Origin: Aphis gossypii | Taxonomy: Eukaryota > Arthropoda > Insecta > Hemiptera > Aphididae | Reading direction: 5' to 3' | NCBI RefSeq assembly: GCF_020184175.1 | Contig: NC_065531.1 | Location: 9,693,213 to 9,757,212 of the forward strand | DNA: 64,000 nucleotides | Notes under the pieces: generated by a model | Databases searched by the model: none | Seen by the model: the letters and a program-made list of their open reading frames with translations, nothing else | Told to the model about the DNA's origin: nothing | Shown: piece after piece, positions 1 through 10,879 of the stretch | Layout of the letters: each line of letters begins with the position of its first letter | How positions within the stretch are numbered: position 1 is the first letter of the stretch | Program-made: the position numbers and the translations under genes

Positions 1-1960
1 GCCTTAGATCATGGACGTAAATCAAAAATTCCATTTAATGTTACTCCTGGGTCTGAACAAATTAGGGCAACAATTGAAAGAGATGGAATTGTATATAAAA
101 ATATAATGTTATATTATTATTTATAAGTTGATATTTTAATTATACTGTTATTTAGGCACAAACATTGAGAGAATTTGGCGGTACTGTATTAGCTAATGCA
201 TGTGGTCCGTGTATTGGTCAATGGGACCGCAAAGATGTTAAAAAAGGTGAAAAAAACACCATTGTAAGTTCATATAACAGAAACTTTACTGGACGTAATG
301 ATGCCAATGCAGCAACTCATGCCTTTGTCACTTCTCCAGAGCTAGTTACTGCTTTAGCCATTGAAGGTCGTTTGGACTTTGATCCTACAAAAGATTCGAT
401 CAAGGGTGCTGATGGTTAGTTCAATATTACTTATTATCGTGATAACAAATTTCAGTCACTAAAACAAAATACTACATAAAAAACATTAATGTGTATTATA
501 AATCTAGAATTTTAGAAGATCGCATATAATTTTTCATTTATTATATTTATAATAATAATTTTCCTTACTTTAACGAAACGTGAACAAAAACAGTATACAA
601 TATACATTTTATATTATACCAATGTTTTTGAAATAAAATAGAAACAATATTTTATAAAAACATTAATTAGGCATTAAAACATTTATATTTTCTGCTGGAC
701 TTTCTTATCTATTCTTTAACGCTATAAGCATGGGAAGATTTATGTATTGATACAAAATTCCGAGGAGTTTTTTTTGTGACTAGAGTCCTTCTTTATCTCT
801 AGTTTAATGTTTTTATTACTTAGTAATGCGCTATTCAGAAATAATTCCCATTTATAACATAGCGTTAATATTTTATAATTTTTATCTGTTATTGTAGGTA
901 AAGAATTTAAATTAAGTAATCCTTTCGGTGACGAATTACCCGCAAAAGGATTTGATCCAGGTCAAGATACTTACCAAGCTCCACCTGCTGATGGATCAGC
1001 TGTTAGTGCAGTAGTAGACCCTAAATCCAATCGTCTTCAATTATTGGAACCATTTAAACCTTGGGATGGAAAAGATTTGGTAGATCTTACTATACTTATT
1101 AAAGTAAGTATAATTAATTAATATACATAATATAATTGTATTTTTTATTTAAGATTTTTTTAATGTGTATACATTTTCAATAGGTGAAAGGAAAATGTAC
1201 AACGGATCATATTTCTGCGGCCGGCCCATGGTTGAAATATCGAGGTCATTTAGATAATATATCAAATAACATGTTCCTAACGTAAGTTATTATAACTTTG
1301 TTTTTACTAAAATGTATTAAATATAATTATTTATTATTCTAGTGCAACCAATGCAGATAATAATGAAATGAATAAGGTAAAAAATCAATGTACTGGAGAA
1401 TGGGGTTCAGTACCAGACACAGCCAGAGCATACAAAGCTGAAGGTATATCATGGGTAGTGTTTGGTGATGAAAACTACGGCGAAGGAAGTAGCAGAGAAC
1501 ATGCTGCTTTAGAACCACGTCATTTGGGAGGACTCGCGATCATTGTCAAATCTTTTGCCCGTATTCATGAAACCAATTTGAAGAAACAAGGATTATTAGC
1601 TCTGACATTTGACGATACTAAGGATTACGATAAAGTTCAACCAGATGACAAAGTGTCTTTGGTTGGACTTGACGAATTTACTCCTGGCAAGGTATCGTAT
1701 AACTAGTAAATTTATTTAAAATTCATCCAGTTTTCCAGTAAAAAAATATATATTTTATAAATCAAATTGTTATCGAGTTACTAAACTAATTCTAGTTTCT
1801 ATTTTTTCAGCCTTTGACTTGCATATTACGGCACAATGATGGAACTTGTGAAGAGATATTACTAAATCATACTTTCAACACACAGCAGATACAATGGTTT
1901 AAATCTGGAAGTGCATTAAACCGAATGAAGCAACTAGCCGCTACTATGGGCAATCCGTAG
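1..1960 (+). CDS. ACO2: Aconitate hydratase, mitochondrial (3' half, six exons, 5' end outside the window)
   Basis: Aconitase interconverts citrate and isocitrate in the TCA cycle in the mitochondrial matrix, using a 4Fe-4S cluster. I read six exons: 1-90, 156-414, 898-1103, 1184-1281, 1343-1691 and 1811-1960 (stop TAG at 1958-1960). All introns are GT..AG and all phases join, giving 383 residues, about half of the usual ~780. ANACGPCIGQW near residue 44 carries two of the three cluster cysteines. NRNFTGRND carries the substrate-binding arginines. KGKCTTDHISAAGPW and GDENYGEGSSREHAALEP belong to the C-terminal swivel domain, the latter with the catalytic Ser-Ser-Arg loop. KSFARIHETNLKKQGLL and the ending GSALNRMKQLA also match the mitochondrial form closely. 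No stop or frameshift is seen and conserved residues are intact, so I take it as functional. The first cluster cysteine and the N-terminal domains lie left of the window. Identity is very secure; gene naming follows the human orthologue. Confidence 0.97.
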
Positions 1961-1999
1961 TACAGGATCCTCCGAAACTTAGGTTAAGTTTACTCAAAA

Positions 2000-2012
2000 T
2001 TACTCAATATAT
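2000..2012 (+). repeat. Candidate target-site duplication, left copy
   Basis: TTACTCAATATAT here equals 5156-5168. Thirteen identical bases flank the 3.1-kb block. The sequence is AT-rich, so a chance match is possible. Confidence 0.35.
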
Positions 2013-2023
2013 GCAACCCAGGT

Positions 2024-3014
2024 AACACATATTAACCTAACTGAATCACAACCGACGTCAGACCCCACACGTGACCGATATATATTTTACCCCTTCACCA
2101 TAAAATACATTAACCTCACCATTACACCCGCCTTTGAAGAGAAATAATATACATAATATTCTGATGCACATTTGTATCGACTAAATCAGACACTTGGCCG
2201 ACATATATTTTTACCCAGTCCAATCAATTCTATTATCACCCCTTTTATTTAAACACTCACACCCGCACACAACATATATACTATCACATACATACAACAT
2301 AAGTAGGGTTAGGTTAGGTTTTTCGGTCCCCATGTTGCGATGCCACAAAAAAAAAGGTTAGGTTACATCACACGTATAACAATCAAACATATTTACTATT
2401 ATACAGTTATCACATTGGTATTATAATTATTTACGAATAAGCGCCTCGTTAAAGCATACGTTATACAAAGGACTGTATCACACACACTCACTACAATTTA
2501 CATAGTATTTTATTCTTATATATCAATAAAACACATCGTTAGCATACCAAAAATCACGTATTCATACAATTATACAAATACATATAAATCAGGGGCGTAC
2601 CCTTGGGGGTGAGGGGGGGTCGGATCTTTAAGGTCAATCGTTGTAATGGTTTCCCCAAGATTAAAGGTATTGGTAGTAGCAGTCCGTTGCTTTTACCCAG
2701 AGGGTTTTTGGAAAGTTGACACGATGTGCATGTTTTTATAAATGAATAAGTATTTTGTATGTATAATGGTTGGCCAATAATATTTTTCTTTTAATTTTAA
2801 TAACGTTTTTGTAATACCTAAGTGTGCTGAAAAAACGGATTAGTGAGAGGACTTCAAAATAGTATTTACCAAATTAGTTGGAATAACTAATAAATATTTT
2901 ATACCATATGGTGATCAATTTTTTAAGTATAGTAGTTTGTCCTTAATAATACATTTTCTTGATTTTTTATAGTGTTTATTTTTGTATCTTCTGATAAAGA
3001 TGAAATTATATTTT
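2024..3014 (+). repeat. Left arm of the fold-back element
   Basis: Terminal inverted repeat of about 991 bp, complementary to about 3830-4820. It has no coding potential. It contains a homopolymer A run (about 2347-2355) next to GGTTAGGTTA. Confidence 0.85.
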
Positions 3015-3829
3015 GTTGTATATTGTAGACAGTCGCCCAAAAATTATTATTTAATACGTATAAAAGAATAATACAATAAAAATACAAAATAAAATTATTA
3101 ACACGGGAGAGGCCAGTGAAGCTAAATGTACTGAGGCAACAAGAAAATTTTTATATAAGACCGCCGTACGCACAGGCACGGGGAGTCCCGCTGTCGCTGA
3201 GTGAGTTGGCGAGAGCGTAGGTACAACGATCGTGCGTGTGAAGCAACGATTGTAGTACGGGCTGAGTGATATAGTATTTTTGATTGTTTTTATTTTGTGT
3301 TTGTTTAAAGTTAATAAAAAGTGTTCCCGACCAGAACAACACGAGTTGAATATCATTTAAGTCGTCTTTGCGTTCTTACCTTTATATAGGAAACAGTGCC
3401 GGGATATACGTACCACGGGTATATGTAATCTTCGAGCTTTTTCCACCATAAAGGAGCGTAGAATCGACAAGCGCACGCCATCGTACCTTACTAGTTAACA
3501 GTGCCATTCTAATTTATTTTAGAGAGTGTCATTAACTAAAGAGTACGGAGGTAAGGCGTAGTTGATTTACGGCAAAACCATCGTACCTCACAAGTTAACA
3601 GTGCCATTCTTATTTATTTTAGAGAGTGTCATTAACTAGAGGATCGAGGGTAAGACGTACCTAGTTGGTTATACCGTGTATACTGAAATACGGGTATACT
3701 ACAATTTTTACAATATTTGTCTTTTGACTGTAAAGTTTTCACTGTATCAGGTTGTATCGTGTCGAAATCGGTTTTGTTAGTAGTTTCTTTGTCAGTGAGA
3801 ACTTTACAGTCAAAAGACAAATATTGTAA
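3015..3829. repeat. Centre of the fold-back element: tandem 100-bp duplication plus a nested palindrome
   Basis: Two direct copies with a period of 100 bp lie at 3481-3580 and 3581-3668, sharing GTTAACAGTGCCATTCT and TTATTTTAGAGAGTGTCATT. A nested inverted repeat pairs 3706-3744 with 3793-3832 (CTTTTGACTGTAAAGTT against AACTTTACAGTCAAAAG). The part at 3040-3420 has a GC-rich stretch followed by AATAAA at 3314, then GGAAACAGTGCCGGGAT, which is faintly like a retrotransposon LTR and leader; I could not confirm that. The mirrored small open frames on both strands here are products of the palindrome, not genes. Confidence 0.6.
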
Positions 3830-4820
3830 AAATATAATTTCATCTTTATCAGATAATACAAAAAATAAATACTATAAAAAATCAAGAAAATATATTATTA
3901 AGGACAAACTACTATACTTAAAAAATTGATCACCATATGGCATAAAGTATTTATTAGTTATTCCAACTAATTTGGTAAATACTATTTTGAAGTCCTCTCA
4001 CTAATCCGTTTTTTCAGCACACTTAGGTATTACAAAAACGTTATTAAAATTAAAAGAAAAATATTATTGGCCAACCATTATACATACAAAATACTTATTC
4101 ATTTATAAAAACATACACATCGTGTCAACTTTCCAAAAAACCTCTGGATAAAAGCAACGGACTGCTACTACCAATACTTTTAATCTTGGGGAAACCATTA
4201 CAACGATTGACCTTAAAGATCCGACCCCCCCTCACCCCCAAGGGTACGCCCCTGATTTATATGTATTTGTATAATTGTACGAATACGTGATTTTTGGTAT
4301 GCTAACGATGTGTTTTATTGATATATAAGAATAAAATACTATGTAAATTGTAGTGAGTGTGTGTGATACAGTCCTATGTATAACGTATGCTTTAACGAGG
4401 CGCTTATTCGTAAATAATTATAATATCAATGTGATAACTGTATAATAGTAAATATGTTTGGTTGTTATACGTGTGATGTAACCTAACCTTTTTTTTTTGT
4501 GGCATCGCAACATGGGGACCGAAAAACCTAACCTAACCCTACTTATGTTGTATGTATGTGATAGTATATATGTTGTGTGCGCGTGTGTGTGAGTGTGTAA
4601 ATAAAAGGGGTGATTATAGAATTGATTGGAAAGTGTAAAAATATATTATGTTGGCCAAGTGTCCGATTTAATCGATACAAATGTGCATCAGAATATTATA
4701 TATATTATTTTTCTTCATGGGATGGAGGGGGTAATGTATTTTATGGTGAAGGGGTAAAATATATATCAGTCACGTGTAGGATCTGGCGTCGGTTGTGATT
4801 CAGTTAGGTTAGTATGTGTT
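3830..4820 (-). repeat. Right arm of the fold-back element
   Basis: Reverse complement of 2024-3014. Small differences include extra GTGTGTG near 4580 and a rearranged stretch around 4700-4730. High identity between the arms suggests a young insertion or gene conversion between arms. Confidence 0.85.
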
Positions 4821-5155
4821 GGTCGGCAGAGCCCTATCCTCACCCACACGTGGTGCCGACTGGAAACGGAACTCCGGTTCCGGCCAACGGGGGAGGCATA
4901 GAAGGCAAACTGTACAAACCGAACACCGGTGGGTCAACAACAGCGATCAGAGAGGGCCATTATATCCCTTCATCACCGACATCAGGCCAAAGGCTCGGCT
5001 CAGAGACGATCCTCCACATCCAGCCATGGGTGGAAGCACAGTAACGAAGGAAATGAACGGATAATAAAAAGTTTTCAAGAAGACACATAATAAGGTTTAT
5101 TTAAACTTTGTACACATAATTTAAATAGTTACACAAGGTTACTACTTACTAAACC
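4821..5155 (+). other. GC-rich tail of the inserted block with two overlapping open frames, unidentified
   Basis: This segment is markedly richer in GC than its surroundings. It carries two overlapping open frames, 4814-5044 (76 codons) and 4816-5064 (82 codons, ending MGGSTVTKEMNG). The second ends at TAA 5062-5064 and an ATAATAAAAAG follows at once, like the 3' end of a transcript. I recognise no domain. It could be a captured transcript end, an element-specific region, or old host sequence. Having two open frames in GC-rich DNA is weak evidence for coding. Confidence 0.25.
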
Positions 5156-5168
5156 TTACTCAATATAT
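5156..5168 (+). repeat. Candidate target-site duplication, right copy
   Basis: Exact match to 2000-2012, followed 22 bp later by AATAAA (5191-5196). Confidence 0.35.
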
Positions 5169-5215
5169 TATAAATTTCATGATAACATACAATAAAGATT
5201 TTCTTTCAGCAAGAC

Positions 5216-5789
5216 TTATACCTAATAATTATTATATTATTATGTAGTACATTTAAATATATTTAATTAGGTTATTGGTATGTATATCGGTACGGGGGAA
5301 GGGACAACTATGTATGACTAGGAAAATTTTCATACGTTATCAGACATTATAGTGTATGAGCTCTACGCCGTATTTAATATAAGAAAAGAGTATCTAATAA
5401 AATACAATACAATAAACAAATATAATATATAATATAATTCATTTATTTTAAAACCCTTAATATTAAAATTGATTAATTGTTTTAGTATGAAGGGGGTAGA
5501 GGAAGACTAAAGAGGTTAAAAAAAACTACAATTATACGTACTTTACAAACAGATGGAAAACCTATCAAAGTCTAGTATCAATACTCTAGTACCTATCACC
5601 TTACTTCAAAATATCAAATCCTTCTCTTTTTTAGTAATTATAAATGGAGAAAGTAAAGTTTATGAATATTTTGTGAGACATTTCTTAGCTTGTTTATCTA
5701 ATGATGCCGAGGGTGAAGAAACTATTGTATACCTTAATATTGTCATATTGATATAAATGGAGAAAAAGTAATAATTATTTGTACGACTA
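5216..5789. other. AT-rich intergenic stretch with one small unassigned open frame
   Basis: No recognisable gene. An ATG-started frame of 67 codons at 5553-5756 (MENLSKSSINTLVPITLLQ..) has no motif I know. Its length is within what chance gives in such DNA. Confidence 0.3.
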
Positions 5790-6180
5790 TATTTTATGCA
5801 TTTAGCCGAACGACAGTTTACCTAACACAATATTACGACGATGTCATACTACGGGCCGACAGCGTGTTGTGTGACTGTTGCTAGAATCGTATGTCGAGCG
5901 CGTTTTCATGCGATTATCATCGTCTTCTGCTCTTCGTGTCCTGCCATCGTTTGTGCTATACGATGTCATAGTTCGGAACGGATATAAGTGATACAACATG
6001 TATACAACAATGCGTTGTTATGAACGAGCCTAGGCTAATGATAGGCCATTTGGTGCACGGAATGCCTCGTGACTGTCGGTGGGCGTCGATGGGAGCGACT
6101 GGTCATCGGGACACGATTGTACATTGAGTACCCGACGGCGCGGCGCGGAGAATACAGCAAAAATACGTGAGGCTTTTGAT
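5790..6180. other. CpG-rich patch, possible promoter or regulatory region
   Basis: Base composition shifts sharply to about half GC with many CpG, including ACCCGACGGCGCGGCGCGG near 6130-6150, between AT-rich flanks. A 49-codon frame starts at ATG 5841 (MSYYGPTACCVTVARIV..) without recognisable similarity. This may be the 5' region of a neighbouring transcript; strand cannot be decided. Confidence 0.3.
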
Positions 6181-6523
6181 CGGAGAGACTCTAATAATAT
6201 AGTATAAATATTATAATATTAGGTATTTTATTATCACGAGTTAATACAAGCGATTTGTGAAGTTAACAAAAAAAAAAAAAACCTTCTGCTGGAAACTGAC
6301 ACCACGGGTATTACGCTTAATATATTCGCTCAATTTGATGCGATACCGCATAGGTATAGTGTATTATTGAATACGCTTAAACACAAATGTTGATAAACCA
6401 GCAATTTTGAAAATACGATGTTGCTTGGAGCACAGCTTGTAGTAATAATAATTTTATGTTTATAGGACTACATAAAATTTTATAAAAATAAGTAAAAACC
6501 ATATGTATATAATAAAATATATG

Positions 6524-6982
6524 CAGGGTGATTTTTTTATCGTTGAACACTCATTATTTCAAAAAGTATTCATGTTTTTGAAAATGTCGAATATCGAATT
6601 TAGGGTGAGTAGTTTATGAGTTATTCTTATTCAAAGTTTAGACAAGCGGAGTAGTGGACAAACATTTTGCGGGGTAATCCCGTACCACTCCACTCCGCGC
6701 AGCTAAACTTTAAATACGTATAACTATCATAAACTACTCACCCTAAATTCAATTTTTATGTATCGAATTACTCAGAAAATTATTCTGCTTTGGTATATGA
6801 AATAAAAAATCTATGTCGTCATTCAAAAAAGTAAAAAATTATAAGGATAAAAAATATTTAAAAATATAATTTTTTTATAAAAACGTTGTTTTTTTAACAA
6901 TTAGAAACTATGTAAAAAAATATTTTCAAAAACATGAATACTTTTTGAAATAATGAGTGTTCAACGATAAAAAATCACCCTG
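6524..6982. mobile_element. MITE with CAGGGTGA ends and a nested palindrome
   Basis: The ends are long near-perfect inverted repeats. 6524-6585 begins CAGGGTGATTTTTTTATCG. 6921-6982 ends CGATAAAAAATCACCCTG. Both arms share GTTGAACACTCATTATTTC and AAAAAGTATTCATG or their complements. Inside, 6596-6619 (TTAGGGTGAGTAGTTTATGA) pairs with 6727-6750, so it is a palindrome within a palindrome. The loop holds GCGGAGTAGTGG and CCACTCCACTCCGC. At 459 bp with no coding frame it is a non-autonomous DNA element. The flanks are TG/TA, so the target duplication is unclear. Confidence 0.9.
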
Positions 6983-8769
6983 TATATATACACTATACAA
7001 AAAATTATTATAGTAATAATAATAATTATAAATAATGATATATTTTCTATACAGAAAATAAGTAGACAAAATTACCTAAATAATTGTAAGACCAATTTCA
7101 CTAACAATCTAAAAGCGGATTCGTTAGTAGAAAACTAAGTGTATATTATAAAATTTTAATTATTGAATATCAAATAGTAATAGCTATGGTATATAACGGG
7201 GGTTGCTAACTTGAGGCTCGTTAACCGCATGGGGCTACTCGTCATATGTGGCTAGCGTCTTATTTATAAAATCAAAATTGAGTTATTATTGTTACGAATT
7301 AAAATTTTTTTGTTAAGAATTAATAACAATTTATGAAATTATATAAAATGTATTTATAAGCATTTTGGGTCTTGGCATAATATTGTATTTGTCAGCGTAG
7401 CTCACGAACACGTTCATGTTGGCCGCCGCTGCTTTATACCTAAAGTGAGCGGTTCTCAAACCGTTGTACACGTATTCCTACTACTACTGCCATTAGTGAT
7501 ACGCGGAAGACCATAACGTTAAGGTAGTAAAACGAAAAATTAATAAATTATGATTAATGTTTGTAACGGGTCTACTGTTATTTTATTTTTTGTGTAAATA
7601 ATTATTAAGTAATATACTTTTAAGTAGGTACTCAAATTATCATTTTTATACGGTATTATTATATTATAATAATATATTGTTATAAATGCATTTTAATTTT
7701 GAATAGTGTCAATTATTTTTAGTCATTATAGTGGTAGCCACATAACTAATCCACAATATATACATGAGTAGCAGTGATAAAATCATACTTAAATCAATCC
7801 ATTGTCCACTCTGCTCAGATTTGAAAAAAATGTAGATATCTTAAATCAATAGAAATGCAAGTCGAAAGTCGAGGAATTTTTCTTCTAAAAAGTGTGCACC
7901 AACATAAAAAAATATGTACTCGACACACATAAGTGATATGTGTAAAATCAATACAATCAACGTTATTGACTTAGAATTAAAAAAATTTCAAATGTAGCGA
8001 TTTGGTTAGCTTCAGTTTCATTGGTATCATATCTAATTTTCCATTTGTTATTAGAAGAACATGAATGATTCGTAATTCACATGAGTGGTTGTGAAAATAA
8101 GTACGAAATAGTTCGTGAAACTCTGTAGTAAGTACTATAGATACAAATATTGGTACAAAATAAAGTTACTATCTATTAAATAGGAAATTTATATGCAGTT
8201 TTGTTATGCATTGTTTTATTATGTAAATTGTTATTATTTTATCTTACTGATTCGAAGATATGATGTTGTTATGCTGTTAAGTTGTACACTTACACTTACG
8301 CAGTTATTTGGTTAATATTACTACAATTTATTTATATTTATATATATATATTATATTCACGTCAAAATAATTTTTAATACTTTATAAACATTTTGTGTTT
8401 CGACGGAAAGATAATTTGATACACCAATTTCCTAATACAATAGTAATTAAGAATGGTGAGACTATTATTGTGAAATCGCAAATACCATTTCATAAAAAAA
8501 TTGTTTCTAATTGTTTAGAATATTACCTATAAGCTATAATATTATAACTGTAATCATAATAATATAAATGAAGACAAATTCCAGTTTAGAAATTTGGGAG
8601 AAATATAAGTCTGAACAATAACTTATGTACCTACCATAATATCGCAATAGCGCAAACTGAGAAATAACTGACACTATTATAATAAATAGTAGAACAACTA
8701 AAAATATGTATAATTATGTATTTGTGAATTATAATATTTTTCGCTATAACCTATATACATGAGCAGGGA
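6983..8769. other. AT-rich non-coding stretch with a possible hAT-like fragment near 7200-7520
   Basis: No gene is seen. Around 7198-7250 (GGGGTTGCTAACTTGAGGCT) and 7450-7475 (CGGTTCTCAAACCG) there is wording reminiscent of degenerate hAT-type MITE ends, but no clean inverted repeat or target duplication could be traced. The rest is simple AT-rich sequence. Confidence 0.3.
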
Positions 8770-9498
8770 GTTTGTAATTTGCACCAAATTAAAGATATGT
8801 AATTTGCACCACTGCAGGTAATCAAAAATAGTGTTTGTAATTTGCACCAAAATGTTTATTTATTTGTTCGATTATCGAATATTCGATTATTCCTCGGTAT
8901 CTTCGTAGATGTCGAGACTAGATGGACACGAATGACAGTAATAATTTTTTGGAATATTTCGCCTTAACTGGTAATATTTTGACGTTTTACGTCCAATTAT
9001 CGGTCATAATCGCGTTATATATATTTATAAAATGTTTAATAGTATAAAAATATAATAATATTTTTTTGACCAATTTTTTTGTATTCAAAATTATACGATT
9101 TTATATAAATTTATTATGACAATATTATATGTGCATTAGCTCAACTATTTTATAAATTTAAACTAAGCTAAAGTTATATTAAGATTATAGACATCTTTAT
9201 CAAAATCTATTGTACATACATTTGTTATTTTTAATTTTACATATAGTTTTTTTAATTGGCTAACTTTTTTTATATTCATAATTATACGATTTTATATAAA
9301 CTTACATCAATATGTGTATGAGCTCAGCTATTTTATAAATACAAATTAAGCTAAATTTATATTAGGATATAAAAACTTGTAAGTTTATAATATCGAAAAA
9401 ATAATTGATTTTAATTTTAGTGCAAATTACAATTCCTATTTCTTACTACCTGAGGATGGGGCAAATTACATATCTTTATTTTGGTGCAAATTACAAAC
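8770..9498. mobile_element. MITE with iterated TGTAATTTGCACC termini
   Basis: The left end GTTTGTAATTTGCACC (8770) mirrors the right end GGTGCAAATTACAAAC (to 9498). The match runs inward through AAAGATATGTAATTTGC. The 13-mer occurs three times at the left (8773-8785, 8798-8810, 8836-8848) and as its complement three times at the right (about 9419-9431, 9458-9470, 9483-9495). Such iteration would suit transposase binding sites. The 729-bp body has no coding frame but contains an internal diverged duplication of about 190 bp. Confidence 0.85.
9053..9385 (+). repeat. Diverged tandem duplication (~190 bp period) inside the MITE
   Basis: TTATACGATTTTATATAAA at 9091 recurs at about 9282. It is followed in both by an ATATGTG..AGCTCA.CTATTTTATAAAT pattern, then AAGCTAA and TTATATTA.GAT. 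The copies differ at many positions, so the duplication is old. Confidence 0.6.
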
Positions 9499-9599
9499 GC
9501 ATTTAAAAAAAAAAGCGGATAAGTGGGTACCGCTCTGCTGTAGATTAGGTGCCGTGTGGTTCACTATTATATATTATAAGAGTGTTAAATTTGAATCCA

Positions 9600-10877
9600 A
9601 TGATAGTTATCATTGTATACGAAAAACGATTCTGAACGGAGATGATTTGTCAGTCTAGAATATTTAACGTTAGATATAAATACAAACAATTTTATGAATT
9701 GTGAACTACAAAATAATTTGCAAATATTCATGATTTTGACGAATTTTTGTCGAAATTTGAACTTCAAATGTTAATAAAATTGTGCCTATGTATTCTTATA
9801 ATTTTTTAATCACTATAAGAATAACATATGAGGAACTTTGTATAAGATTTTCAAGTATTTTGATTGGGCCAAAAAAATTGTATCGATACTTCAAAAAAAA
9901 AATTTTCAGAATAATTGAAAATTTCAATCTATAATGAGTCTATAAATAGCTAAAAATAAACTCAAAATATTAAATCATGTAAAGAAAATGCCAATCTTAA
10001 TAACTGGTAAAATTTTCAAGTATCTACGACTTATACTTTTTGAATAATAACAAATATTTAAAATCGTTTGGGGATAAATCGTTATCGTTACGCGATTTCG
10101 TAAAAATTTAAAATTCAAACGCACTTAAAATTGTTCCTATAATGATGCTTCGAGTTTTCTCTATAGCTACTTGAAGAAAAACCTATGAAAAACTTAGTGT
10201 TGTATTTTTAATCCTTAGTTATAAACACAAAACATTTTATGATTTTTCAACTTCAAAATTACTTGCAAATTTTCACGTTTTCGACAGATTTCGTAAAAAT
10301 TTGAACTATAAACGCTTATAAAAAAAAATTGTGACTAACGATTTTTAATTTTTTTTAGCTACAATAAGAACAACTCATAAGGAACCTTGTATTAAATTTT
10401 CAAGTTTTTTTGGTAATCCAAAATTTTTTTACCGACATTTCAAAAAAAAATTCGCATAAAAATCTAAAATTTCAGTGGTCTATAAATAACTCAAAAAAAG
10501 TCAAAAATTGTTGAAAATTTAACTGTATATAGATAACACTAATATAAACATTTGGTGAAAATTTCAAGTATTTACAGTGATTAGTTTTTGAATTACAACC
10601 ATATAAAAAAAATCGATTCGGTCGAAAACTGGTTTTGCGTAAAAATTCCCGTTTTTCCGTCATTTTTTTTTGTTTTTCTCGATTTTTTTGAAATCTGTTG
10701 GAAAATGTTTACTTTTTACCTCTATAATGCACCAAGGATATTCACTTTTCCATCGGAAACCACCCCCAAAGTTTGAAATTGAAACATTATTTCGACTAGT
10801 TATGCTGTATACAAATACAAAAAAAAAAACATACATCATTGTAAAATCAATACATTCATCACTCCGTTCAGAATCTA
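9600..10877. repeat. Dispersed-type repeat with two ~547-bp tandem units and inverted ends
   Basis: The left edge ACGATTCTGAACGGAGATGA (about 9627) and right edge CATCACTCCGTTCAGAATC (about 10857-10875) are inverted copies. Between them, a unit starting near 9671 (TAAATACAAACAATTTTATGA) repeats near 10218 (TAAACACAAAACATTTTATGA). Shared stations include TTTGCAAAT, AATTTTCAAGTAT, GGTCTATAAATA-like words and ACAAATATTTAAAATCG. Many A and T homopolymers occur. No transposase is encoded. I recall TTCTGAACGG-ended repeats as common in aphid genomes but could not check. Confidence 0.65.
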
Positions 10878-10879
10878 AA

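Larger units (their letters stand above)
2024..4820. mobile_element. Fold-back transposon with ~991-bp terminal inverted repeats
   Basis: The stretch 2024-3014 reappears as its reverse complement at about 3830-4820, at roughly 95-97% identity by eye. Examples are AACCTAACTGAATCACAACC at 2034 against its complement near 4790-4810, and CCATATGGTGATCAATTTTT at 2907 against its complement near 3920. The arms are equal in length and enclose an 815-bp centre. The arms contain short TTAGG-like runs (2303-2320 and 4522-4540) and a GGGGCGTACCCTTGG motif. No transposase frame is visible, so it is non-autonomous. No exact short target duplication sits directly at the arm ends. The superfamily is unknown; a MULE-type or Foldback-type element would fit the arm length. 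Confidence 0.85.
1961..5215 (+). other. Aconitase 3' UTR region, probably interrupted by a mobile-element block; poly(A) signal at 5191
   Basis: No AATAAA occurs between the stop codon (1960) and the start of the repeat block. The first AATAAA beyond the block is at 5191-5196. The 13-mer TTACTCAATATAT is present at 2000-2012 and again at 5156-5168. If that pair is a target-site duplication, removing 2013-5168 leaves a 3' UTR of about 100 nt with AATAAA some 75 nt after the stop, an ordinary arrangement. This is inference. Alternatively the transcript ends inside the repeat, for example at the CAATAAAAC near 2525. Confidence 0.4.

Noticed and set aside
2303..2322. Telomere array
   Set aside because: Only two to three TTAGG units per arm; far too few for a telomere.
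3051..3356. 101-codon frame on the - strand, and an LTR-like reading of 3040-3420
   Set aside because: No motif in the frame. AATAAA and GGAAACAGTGCC are suggestive, but no second LTR, primer site or gag/pol was found.
3632..3929. Two open frames on opposite strands both starting MSFDCKV
   Set aside because: They are mirror images produced by the palindrome 3706-3744 / 3793-3832 inside the fold-back element.
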